Positions 8,086 through 15,544 of a stretch of 64,000 nt of DNA are shown in pieces. The notes beneath the pieces are model-generated. The model saw only the letters and a list, made by a program, of their open reading frames with translations. It had not been told where the DNA came from and ran no database searches. The stretch covers positions 98,177-162,176 of the forward strand of contig NZ_FZNQ01000005.1 in NCBI RefSeq assembly GCF_900188065.1, read 5' to 3'. How positions within the stretch are numbered: position 1 is the stretch's first letter; the number at the start of each line of letters is the position of its first letter. Position numbers and translations under genes: made by a program. The stretch comes from Halorubrum vacuolatum (GTDB lineage Archaea; Halobacteriota; Halobacteria; Halobacteriales; Haloferacaceae).

Positions 8086-9138
8086 CTACACGAACGGCCC
8101 CAACCCGACCGCCTCGATAAGCGGGACGCCCGCGAGGAGCGACCCGATCAGGTAGCCGCCGATCGCGCCGCCGTTCAACAGCGGCAGCCCGGCGTGTGCC
8201 CGGCCCTTCATCACCCAACTCATGAGCACGAGCAGCCCCGCGACGATCCCGACCATCGCGAGCAACGCGGGGAGGTTGAGCCCGACGACCGGCACCGAGA
8301 GGTGGGGTGCGGGCGAGAAGGTGGCCGCGCTGGCGACGAGGACGGCCGGGATGACCGCGTCGCCGAGGCCGATGAAGAAGGCGTCACGTGAGGGGTCCTC
8401 GTCCGGATCGTCGCCGTCGGCGGTGTCATGTTCATCGTCGCTGTCGGCGGTGATTTCATCGTCGCTGTCGGCGGTGATCTCACCATCCTCGTCGCCCTTG
8501 ATCGGTTCGCCTTCCTCACCCTCGTCATCCCCCTCGTGGACGTCCGCCGCGCCCGAGAAGTCGTCCTCAAGGAGCGAGTACGACAGCGTCGTCGGGATCA
8601 CGAGCACGACGGGGATGTTGAGGTCCATCACGCCCTCCGCGAGCGTGAGCATGTGTTCGGTGCCGTAGACGGAGATCGCATCGTAGATCGCGAGGAAGAC
8701 GAGGAGGATCAACGCGGGGAGGATCCCGAAGGTGATCCCGAACAGGCCCGCCGCGCCCGCGCCCATCAACACGCCCGCGCTGTCGATGACGTACCATTCG
8801 GGATGCACGAGCAGTCCGACGGCGACGGCGATGGCGGGGATCGCGGCGAGAAGCGGCGGCAGTATGGCTGAGAAGACGTACCAGGAGAGCCAGCCGGAGA
8901 CGCCGACGATGAGCAGCCGGATCGCCCAGTCGAGTTCGTAGCGAAACGCCGCGAGCATGAAGCCGGTCATAACGACGATGGCGACGATGTAGATCAGGCT
9001 GTTCACCGGGTCCTGCGGGTCATCGACCGGCTGATAGCCGCTCTCGGCGAACGAGGGGACGAGCGCGAGCGCGCCGAGCTGCACGAGGACGAACAGGGCG
9101 ACCGCGAAGGCGACGCCGCGGTACTCGCGGGGAAACAT
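8086..9138 (-). CDS. presenilin-like intramembrane aspartyl protease (A22 family, archaeal PSH type)
   Basis: 350 aa with nine or so hydrophobic segments. Active-site motifs are visible: YDAISVYGTEHM near 158-169 (YD-type aspartate), GLGDAVIPAVL near 257-267 (GxGD aspartate), and a C-terminal GLPLLNGGAIGGYL, the position of the PAL motif although it reads PLL. This is the layout of archaeal presenilin/signal-peptide-peptidase homologues, which cleave single-pass segments within the membrane. Between the two catalytic helices is a long acidic loop (about 195-250) with a 9-residue repeat (EITADSDDE twice). Start chosen: MFPREYRGVAFA. Substrate unknown. Confidence 0.85.
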   Translation of the reverse strand: MFPREYRGVAFAVALFVLVQLGALALVPSFAESGYQPVDDPQDPVNSLIYIVAIVVMTGFMLAAFRYELDWAIRLLIVGVSGWLSWYVFSAILPPLLAAIPAIAVAVGLLVHPEWYVIDSAGVLMGAGAAGLFGITFGILPALILLVFLAIYDAISVYGTEHMLTLAEGVMDLNIPVVLVIPTTLSYSLLEDDFSGAADVHEGDDEGEEGEPIKGDEDGEITADSDDEITADSDDEHDTADGDDPDEDPSRDAFFIGLGDAVIPAVLVASAATFSPAPHLSVPVVGLNLPALLAMVGIVAGLLVLMSWVMKGRAHAGLPLLNGGAIGGYLIGSLLAGVPLIEAVGLGPFV

Positions 9139-9269
9139 CTGTCCCCCGCTTGGTGATGGGGGGGTTTCGGGTTTGCGCTTCGTGGGGCCGGCATCACCGT
9201 CGGGTTCCCGCGGTCAGCGGACGCGACGCGGTCGAACACCCTTATACGGCTCCCGCCCGGAACCGCGGT

Positions 9270-11180
9270 ATGAACGTAGTACCGGACACCAGTGCGGTCA
9301 TCGACGGCCGCGTGTCCGAGCGGGTCGACGATGGGACCTACGAGGGCGCGTCCGTGCTCGTCCCGGAGGCGGTCGTCGGCGAGCTGGAGTCACAGGCGAA
9401 CGACGGGCTCGATTCGGGGTGGGACGGCCTCTCGGAGCTACAGCGGCTCGCCGAACACGCCGACGCGGGGACGATCGATCTGCGATACCTCGGCTCCCGC
9501 CCGGACGCGGGCTCGAAGGCACACGCGAGCGAGGGCGACATCGACGCGATCATCCGTGAGGTCGCCGCCGAACACGACGCGACCCTCCTTTCGAGCGACA
9601 TCGTCCAGACGGAGGTCGCCCGCGCGAAGGGGATCGCCGTCGAGTACGTCGAGCCGGTCGCCCGCGGCGTCGTCGACGACCTCCCAATCGAGGACTTTTT
9701 CACCGACGAGACGATGTCGGTCCACCTCAAATCGGGGACGCGTCCGAAGGCGAAACGCGGGACCCTCGGCGAGATGCGATACGAGGTCATCGACGACGAG
9801 CCGACCGGCGACGAGCGGATGCGCGAGTGGGCCAACGGTATCGTCAACCTCGCACGGCAGTCGAACGAGGGATTCATCGAGCTTTCCGACGACGGCATGG
9901 ACGTCGTCCAGTACCGCAACTACCGGATCGCGGTCGCCCGCCCGCCCTTTGCCGACGGCATCGAGATCACCGCGGTCCGACCGATCGCCAAGACCGACCT
10001 CGACGACTACGAGTTCGCGGATCAGTTGCGCGAGCGCTTCCTCGAACGCAAACGCGGCGTGCTCATCTCGGGCTCGCCGGGCGCCGGCAAGTCGACGTTC
10101 GCGCAGGCGGTCGCGGAGTTCCTCAACGGCGAGGACTACGCGGTGAAGACGATGGAGAAGCCGCGCGACCTGCAGGTCGGTCCCGAGATCACCCAGTACG
10201 GCGCGCTCGGCGGCTCGATGGAGCGGACGGCCGACTCGCTGCTTTTGGTCCGGCCGGACTACACCGTCTACGACGAGGTCCGCAAGACGGGCGACTTCCG
10301 CGTGTTCGCCGACATGCGGATGGCCGGCGTCGGCATGGTCGGGGTCGTCCACGCCTCGCGGGCGATCGACGCCCTCCAGCGGCTCATCGGTCGCGTCGAA
10401 CTCGGGATGATCCCCCAGATCGTCGATACGGTCGTCTACATCGAGGCCGGTCAGGTCCACACGGTCTATGACGTCGAAACGGAGGTGAAGGTCCCAGCCG
10501 GGCTCACCGCCGAGGACCTCGCCCGGCCGGTCATCCAAGTCGTCGACTTCGAGACGGGACGTCCCGCGTTCGAGATCTACACGTTCAACCGACAGGTCGT
10601 CACCGTCCCGCTCACCGACGATGGGGACGAGCCCGAGACGGGCGTCGGGCGGATCGCCAAACAGGAGATCGAACGCGAGATCCGGTCGGTCGCCCGCGGC
10701 CACGTCGCCGTCGAGCTGCAGGGACAAAACGACGCGATCGTCTACGTCGAGGAGAACGACATCGCGACCGTGATCGGCAAAGGCGGCGGCCGTATCGGCG
10801 ACATCGAACGACGGCTGGGGATCGATATCGACGTTCGAACACATGATGAACGCCCCGGCGGGAGGGGCGGCAGCGGCGCGGGCGGTTCAGGCGGACGGGG
10901 CGGCTCCGGCGGCGCCGGCGGCTCGGGTGCGCATGGCGGACAGATCGGCGAGGACCGCGGCACCGTCGTCCAACCGGAGATCACCTCCCGGCACGTCGTC
11001 ATCGGCGTCGACGGCGGCGTCGGCGAGACCGTCGAGGTGCGCGCGGGCGGGGAGTATCTCTTTACGGCCACCGTCGGCCGCGGCGGGGAGGTGCAGGTCT
11101 CGCGTGGCTCCGCCATCGCCGAGGAGCTGGAGGACGCGATCGACCGCAAGCGGACGATCACGGTCGTCCCGGCGCGCTGA
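9270..11180 (+). CDS. PIN-domain / PilT-like ATPase / KH-domain protein
   Basis: 636 aa from the ATG at 9270, chosen because CTTATAC at 9241-9247 is about 26 nt upstream. Residues 1-135 are a PIN (PINc) nuclease fold with acidic residues in VVPDTSAVIDGR, EAVVGELE, GDIDAIIRE and SSDIVQTEVA. About 230-500 is a PilT/VirB11-type ATPase (Walker A GSPGAGKST near 270, then DYTVYDEVRKTGDF). About 495-530 reads VAVELQGQNDAIVYVEENDIATVIGKGGGRIGDIE, a KH domain, followed by a Gly-rich linker (about 530-555) and a C-terminal acidic domain. This archaeal family is conserved, and the PIN-ATPase-KH order suggests an ATP-driven RNA-processing role. That role is inferred. Confidence 0.88.
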   Translation: MNVVPDTSAVIDGRVSERVDDGTYEGASVLVPEAVVGELESQANDGLDSGWDGLSELQRLAEHADAGTIDLRYLGSRPDAGSKAHASEGDIDAIIREVAAEHDATLLSSDIVQTEVARAKGIAVEYVEPVARGVVDDLPIEDFFTDETMSVHLKSGTRPKAKRGTLGEMRYEVIDDEPTGDERMREWANGIVNLARQSNEGFIELSDDGMDVVQYRNYRIAVARPPFADGIEITAVRPIAKTDLDDYEFADQLRERFLERKRGVLISGSPGAGKSTFAQAVAEFLNGEDYAVKTMEKPRDLQVGPEITQYGALGGSMERTADSLLLVRPDYTVYDEVRKTGDFRVFADMRMAGVGMVGVVHASRAIDALQRLIGRVELGMIPQIVDTVVYIEAGQVHTVYDVETEVKVPAGLTAEDLARPVIQVVDFETGRPAFEIYTFNRQVVTVPLTDDGDEPETGVGRIAKQEIEREIRSVARGHVAVELQGQNDAIVYVEENDIATVIGKGGGRIGDIERRLGIDIDVRTHDERPGGRGGSGAGGSGGRGGSGGAGGSGAHGGQIGEDRGTVVQPEITSRHVVIGVDGGVGETVEVRAGGEYLFTATVGRGGEVQVSRGSAIAEELEDAIDRKRTITVVPAR

Positions 11181-11292
11181 GGCGATCGTTTCCGCAATTA
11201 TCGCCGTTCGACTGGGGGTGGTTCGACGATCGACGATATCGGTCCCTCCTGAAAGATAACGCTTTTTTGAGGGTGGCAGAAACCATTGGAGC

Positions 11293-12447
11293 ATGTCAGA
11301 CGAGCTACTGCGTGGGTTGGAGGGCGTCCTCGTCGCGGAATCCGAGTTGAGCCACGTCGACGGGCAGGCGGGAAAGCTCGTGTATCGGGGGTACGACATC
11401 GAGACGCTCGCGGAGGAGGCCACCTACGAGGAGGTGCTCTACCTCCTCTGGCACGGGGACCTCCCGACCCGTGCGGAGCTCTCGTCGTTCCGCGAAGCCC
11501 TCGCGGCCGAGCGCGCGGTCGATGACGCCGTCCTCGAGACCGTCACCGCGCTCGCGGAGGCGGGCGAGCACCCGATGGCGGCGTTGCGGACCGCGACGTC
11601 GATGCTCTCGGCGTACGACCCGGACGTGGACGCCGATCCCGAGGACCGCGAGCGTGCGCTCGCGATGGGCCGGCGGATCACGGCGAAGGTACCCACGGTC
11701 CTCGCCGCCTTCGAGCGGGCGCGCCGCGGGGAGGAGCCGGTGGAGCCCGACCTCGATCCCGAACTCTCCCACGCGGGCAACTTCCTGTACATGCTCACCG
11801 GCGCGGAACCCGACGAGGTGAGCGAGGAGACGATGGACATGGCGCTCACGCTGCACGCCGAACACGGGCTCAACGCCTCGACGTTCACGGCGGTCGTGAT
11901 CGGTTCGACGATGGCCGACATCTACTCCTGTGTCGTCGGCGGCATCGGCGCGCTCTCGGGGGCGCTTCACGGCGGGGCGAACCAGGACGTCATGGAGATG
12001 CTTCACGAGATCGACGACGCCGACGCCGATCCCGTCGAGTGGGCGACCGCGCGTCGCGAGGCGGGCGGTCGGATCCCCGGGTTCGGCCACCGTGTTTATA
12101 AGGTGAAGGACCCGCGCGCGAACATCCTGGAGGGTAAACTCCGCGACCTCTCCGCGTCAACCGGCGACGACAAGTGGCTTCGATACACCACCTCCATCGA
12201 GGCCTACTTGGAGGATGAGGGGCTCGTCGAGAAGGGGATCGCCCCGAACGTCGATTTCTACTCCGGCTCCGTCTACGACCACTTCGGGATCCCGATGGAC
12301 CTGTATACGCCCATCTTCGCGATGTCCCGCGTCGGCGGCTGGATCGCGAACGTCCTCCAGTACCAGGCTGACAACCGGATCCTCCGGCCGCGGTACCGCT
12401 ACGTCGGCGAGACGGACGCCACGTTCGTCCCGCTCGACGAGCGGTAG
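11293..12447 (+). CDS. citZ: citrate synthase
   Basis: 384 aa, the normal size of the short archaeal/type I-like enzyme. Catalytic residues can be placed: His in SGALHGGANQDVMEML, His in GFGHRVYKVKDPR, and Asp in NVDFYSGSVYDHFGIP. It condenses acetyl-CoA and oxaloacetate to citrate. The N-terminus (ELLRGLEGVLVAESELSHVD) is typical, and a TATA-like CTTTTTTGAG about 27 nt upstream supports leaderless transcription. A methylcitrate synthase cannot be excluded from sequence alone, but no 2-methylcitrate genes are nearby. Confidence 0.93.
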   Translation: MSDELLRGLEGVLVAESELSHVDGQAGKLVYRGYDIETLAEEATYEEVLYLLWHGDLPTRAELSSFREALAAERAVDDAVLETVTALAEAGEHPMAALRTATSMLSAYDPDVDADPEDRERALAMGRRITAKVPTVLAAFERARRGEEPVEPDLDPELSHAGNFLYMLTGAEPDEVSEETMDMALTLHAEHGLNASTFTAVVIGSTMADIYSCVVGGIGALSGALHGGANQDVMEMLHEIDDADADPVEWATARREAGGRIPGFGHRVYKVKDPRANILEGKLRDLSASTGDDKWLRYTTSIEAYLEDEGLVEKGIAPNVDFYSGSVYDHFGIPMDLYTPIFAMSRVGGWIANVLQYQADNRILRPRYRYVGETDATFVPLDER

Positions 12448-12821
12448 GACGACGGTATATATCGGGTCACCTCTGTTGGACTATTTAACCGCTGACGGGT
12501 CTCTCGCGTCGTGCTGAATAGCGAGGATGAGTTCAGCACGAGGACCTCACTATTTTCGTCAAGTAGATTTCGAACTAGCCGGTAGAATGTGCCTGCATGT
12601 CGTGTGGTCGCCGCGTCGAAAATACCATTTGAAAGTGAGCGCCGTTCAGGTGGACACCTGACCACCAACCCACCCAGGACTGTCGTCGGTGAGATATATG
12701 AGATCGGAACGACACGCCGGACAGTAATCAGGGGCACCCGATTCGCTACGGGAACACACACCGCCCCACCACACTTCACGCGGCCGGCCGCACAAGCCGC
12801 CCAAGGTCCAGGACGCCGTCT
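12448..12821. other. intergenic region with element remnant and hairpin
   Basis: About 370 bases after citrate synthase, lower in GC towards the right. The left part holds a 50-bp element shared in inverted orientation with 54451-54500 (separate entry) and an inverted repeat TCGTGCTGAA (12509-12518) / TTCAGCACGA (12532-12541) that could act as a transcription stop. No gene is seen in the remainder. Confidence 0.5.
12471..12520 (+). repeat. 50-bp shared element, copy A
   Basis: Begins CTCTGTTG and ends in a 23-bp stretch (12498-12520) identical to the reverse complement of 54451-54473. Over 50 aligned bases with no gap I count 41 matches. Both copies lie just after a metabolic gene, and CTCTGTTGAA-type ends resemble insertion-sequence termini, so these may be solo ends or small non-autonomous elements. 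Origin not established. Confidence 0.6.
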
Positions 12822-13721
12822 TTAGAGTCCGTTCGGGGGCACGAGGTTCCGGTCGAACTCGTCGAAGAAAGCCACGTTGTTGTCCAGTTCACGGTCGAGT
12901 TCCCGGGACGACCGTCTGTCCGTCAGGGGACCGGGATCGTCGGCGACGGACTCCCATCCCGGTTTGACCTTTACTCCTTTAGCGGGGGAGCCGACGGCGA
13001 TGTGGTGTGCCGGCACGTCCCCCCGGACCATTGCAGAGGTGCCGACCATCGCGTTCTCGCCGATACGACAACCGGCGTTCACCATGGCGTCGTAGCCTAA
13101 ACGTACGTCGTCCTCGATGACCGTCCGGTAGGTGGTCACGTTGGACTGGTCGACAACGTCGTGGCCGTGGGTGTGGATGTGGGCCCGGTCCGCGATGGAG
13201 ACCCGGTCGCCGATGACCAGTTCGCCCCGATCGTCGAGCAACACGTCGTTGTGGACAACGGTGTTGTCGCCCATCTCGATGTTGTGGCCGCACTGAATCT
13301 TGATGCCGCCGAACAGACGGAGGCCGTCGCCGGCGTCTGCGAAGAGGTGGTTGGCGAGCATCTGACGGAACGGGAGCGCGAACGCGATGTTGTTCGACAG
13401 CGGCGAGAGGTCGAAGCCGCGCCAGAGGTACTGGAGGTATTTCGCTTCCTGAAGTTCTTTGTGTTCCTGCTCGGCCCAGTGTTCGGCCTCGATGAAGGCG
13501 TTTTGCGGGTTGTAACTCCGGAGCCTGACCCGGGTCATCGGCGGTAGCTCCCGACCAGCCCGATACTGCTCGTACACTTGGCGCTCCCCGAAGAGATCGA
13601 TGAGCGTCTCCTGAACCGCCGTCGCGGTGTCGGCATCCGATGAGAGCCGTCTATCAATGTGATTGACGGCTTGGTCAATAACATCCTGTGCGTCCGACGG
13701 GAGTTCGATGTGTCGTTTCAT
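12822..13721 (-). CDS. left-handed beta-helix (hexapeptide) acetyltransferase
   Basis: 299 aa. Residues about 95-125 resemble the N-terminal part of maltose/galactoside acetyltransferases, and about 130-245 show hexapeptide repeats: IKIQCGHNIEMGDNTVVHND, GELVIGDRVSIADRAHIHTH, CRIGENAMVGTSAMVRGDVP, then the characteristic IAVGSPAKGVKVKPG. The N-terminal ~90 residues are helical with no known domain. The family moves acetyl groups to sugars or related acceptors; the acceptor is unknown. The gene stands alone beside a TnpB element in a lower-GC patch, so acquisition is possible. A 15-bp palindrome lies 36-50 bp upstream of the start. Confidence 0.8.
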   Translation of the reverse strand: MKRHIELPSDAQDVIDQAVNHIDRRLSSDADTATAVQETLIDLFGERQVYEQYRAGRELPPMTRVRLRSYNPQNAFIEAEHWAEQEHKELQEAKYLQYLWRGFDLSPLSNNIAFALPFRQMLANHLFADAGDGLRLFGGIKIQCGHNIEMGDNTVVHNDVLLDDRGELVIGDRVSIADRAHIHTHGHDVVDQSNVTTYRTVIEDDVRLGYDAMVNAGCRIGENAMVGTSAMVRGDVPAHHIAVGSPAKGVKVKPGWESVADDPGPLTDRRSSRELDRELDNNVAFFDEFDRNLVPPNGL

Positions 13722-13756
13722 GAGACGTAGTGATGTTTCGGGTGGTATCCACGTTG

Positions 13757-13771
13757 GACCAACGGTTGGTC
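13757..13771. promoter_or_regulatory. 15-bp palindrome upstream of the acetyltransferase
   Basis: GACCAACGGTTGGTC is a perfect 7+1+7 dyad, 36-50 bp before the minus-strand ATG at 13721, a position suited to an operator next to the TATA region. No cognate regulator is encoded beside it. Confidence 0.45.
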
Positions 13772-14130
13772 GCTACACGCGATGGCGACCACACCACCTG
13801 CGTGGATGGTGTCACACCTACCGATCGGTCCGTGTGGTATAGTACCACGACTCGTGTTAACTAACTTTCGCTGAAACCATCGGATTATTATAAGCCACCG
13901 ATTTCAGCAATTTCGAGGCGGAGCCCCCGGCCTCAAGGAGCGGGGGCTTCCGATTGATCGGAAGCACGAAGCGAGTAGGCCGGGGAGGACAGCGAGGGAG
14001 CAAGCTCCCTCGGGCCGTGCGAACGGGCCTGCGGCCCGTGAGCAGAAGCCGACACTCTACGACACAACCCACGAGACAGTAGCCGACTGACTCCCCGATA
14101 GTTAAGTACCGTCGAAACCACATCTGAAAC

Positions 14131-15387
14131 ATGGAGGTCAGGCGCACCGCGCCGGTCAAGCTCGTCGTTCCCGACGAGTATCACGACGACCTCCACGAAA
14201 CCGCCGACCAGTTCCTGTACTGTGCGAACGAGGCCAGTGACTACTGCTGGGACAACACCGACTACGAAGACTGCGTTACCTCGAACGTCAAAGCCAGAGA
14301 TGCGCTGTACGACCGTCTCCGCGAGGAAACCGACCTGACAGCGAATCTCGTCCAAGAGGCCATCCGGCGTGCCGTTCACGCCGTCGATAGTGGTGTTGAC
14401 CGCTGGAAGAAAGGCAAACGGACGAACAAACCAGAGTTCACCTCGTGGAGCATGGTCTACGACAAGCGCAGTGCTACCTTTTACCGGAACAAAATCTCAC
14501 TTTCGACGGTCAACGGACGAGTCGAATGTCACTTTGAGTTGCCAGCAGATAGTCCAACACCATACGAGGAATACGTTCTTTCGGAAGACTATGAGTTTCG
14601 CACGAGTACACTCCAGTACGACCAAGCCACCGACGAGTTCTACTTCCACGTCAAAACGCGGAAGGTAGACAACGATGGTGAGGCTGTTGAAATTGAGGGT
14701 TCGGACGATACCGGGCACCAAACTGTCCTCGGGATCGACCTCGGCGTGAACAGCCTTGCCGTTTCGTCAACAGGCACGTTCTGGAGTGGTGACGCGTACG
14801 ACCACTGGATACAGGAGTTCGAAAAGCGCCGCGCAGAGATGCAACAGCGTGGGACACAAGCCGCTCACAACGCCTTGTTGCGGCTTGGAAAGCGAGAGCG
14901 AGCATGGCGCAAACAGTATATCCACACAGTCGCCAACGAGATTGTTGCGGAAGCGGTTGCCCACGAGTGCGACGTGATCGTGTTCGAGGAGTTGACTGAT
15001 ATTCGAGAGCGACTGCCCCACGCTGACTGGCATCACGTCTGGGCATTCCGTCGCCTGTACGAATACGTCGAGTACAAGGCTCCTGAGCAGGGTGTGGCGG
15101 TTGAGCAGGTCGAACCAGAGCATACGAGCCAGCGGTGTTCCCACACCGATTGTGGCTTCACCCACGAAGATAACCGCGACGGTGAGCAGTTCCGGTGTCT
15201 GAAGTGTGGGTACGAAATCAACGCGGACTACAACGGCGCGAAAAACGTCGGATTGCGGTACATGCGGAAGCGACAACATAGACTGCGTTCCTCGCCCACG
15301 TCGGGGAGCGCAGACGCACCAGTAGACGTGCGTATAACTGGTGGGACGGTGAACGGCGACGGCTATCGGCCAACCGCCGACAGTTGA
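14131..15387 (+). CDS. tnpB: TnpB, RNA-guided endonuclease of IS1341-type element
   Basis: 418 aa, full length. The RuvC-like triad is intact: Asp203 in GIDLGVN, Glu286 in VIVFEELTDI, Asp366 in NADYNGAKN. A zinc ribbon precedes the last motif (CSHTDC, then CLKCG with Cys356 and Cys359); the first pair is spaced by four residues instead of two. TnpB proteins are RNA-guided DNA nucleases using a guide RNA made from the element's right end, which favours retention of the element. The start follows GTTAAGTACC at 14101-14110. GC content is lower than in the neighbouring housekeeping genes. Confidence 0.92.
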   Translation: MEVRRTAPVKLVVPDEYHDDLHETADQFLYCANEASDYCWDNTDYEDCVTSNVKARDALYDRLREETDLTANLVQEAIRRAVHAVDSGVDRWKKGKRTNKPEFTSWSMVYDKRSATFYRNKISLSTVNGRVECHFELPADSPTPYEEYVLSEDYEFRTSTLQYDQATDEFYFHVKTRKVDNDGEAVEIEGSDDTGHQTVLGIDLGVNSLAVSSTGTFWSGDAYDHWIQEFEKRRAEMQQRGTQAAHNALLRLGKRERAWRKQYIHTVANEIVAEAVAHECDVIVFEELTDIRERLPHADWHHVWAFRRLYEYVEYKAPEQGVAVEQVEPEHTSQRCSHTDCGFTHEDNRDGEQFRCLKCGYEINADYNGAKNVGLRYMRKRQHRLRSSPTSGSADAPVDVRITGGTVNGDGYRPTADS

Positions 15388-15463
15388 TCGCCGGGAGTCC
15401 ACATCAAAGCCCCTCCCTCAAGGACCGAGGCGCGTATGCGCCGAGGGAGTAGGGAGGGGTAGT
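15270..15463 (+). ncRNA. probable omega (sot) RNA at the right end of the tnpB element
   Basis: In this family the guide RNA scaffold overlaps the 3' end of tnpB and ends at the element's right boundary, and sense-overlapping transcripts at this place are known in Halobacterium. Here the tnpB tail is followed by a strong nested hairpin at about 15411-15463 that would form the end of the scaffold. The guide would then begin in the flanking DNA near 15464. The 5' end is a guess. Confidence 0.5.
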
Positions 15464-15544
15464 TTACCACTCGGCTCTTATCAGCGTCGAAGGGCTTCAA
15501 TAAAGCCGGTCACGTCAACAACCCCTTCTCGCCGATCCGACCGA

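Larger units (their letters stand above)
13915..15465 (+). mobile_element. IS200/IS605-family, IS1341-type element (tnpB only)
   Basis: A single tnpB gene without tnpA, flanked by GC-rich hairpins typical of this family. At the left, GCCCCCG (about 13923-13929) pairs with CGGGGGC (13941-13947). At the right, CCCCTCCCT pairs with AGGGAGGGG around a nested GGCGCG-TATGCGCC stem (about 15411-15463). No target-site duplication is expected for this family, and the exact termini could not be fixed by eye; the coordinates are approximate. Elements lacking tnpA move only if another element supplies the transposase. Confidence 0.75.

Noticed and set aside
7694..8391. Several overlapping frames in the repeat-rich intergenic block
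   Set aside because: Arg/Pro/Ala-rich translations of tandem repeats and the hairpin; no two strands or frames agree with any family.
14041..14130. Possible tRNA in the left part of the tnpB element
   Set aside because: No cloverleaf or TTCGANTC arm could be formed; the hairpins are those of the IS end.
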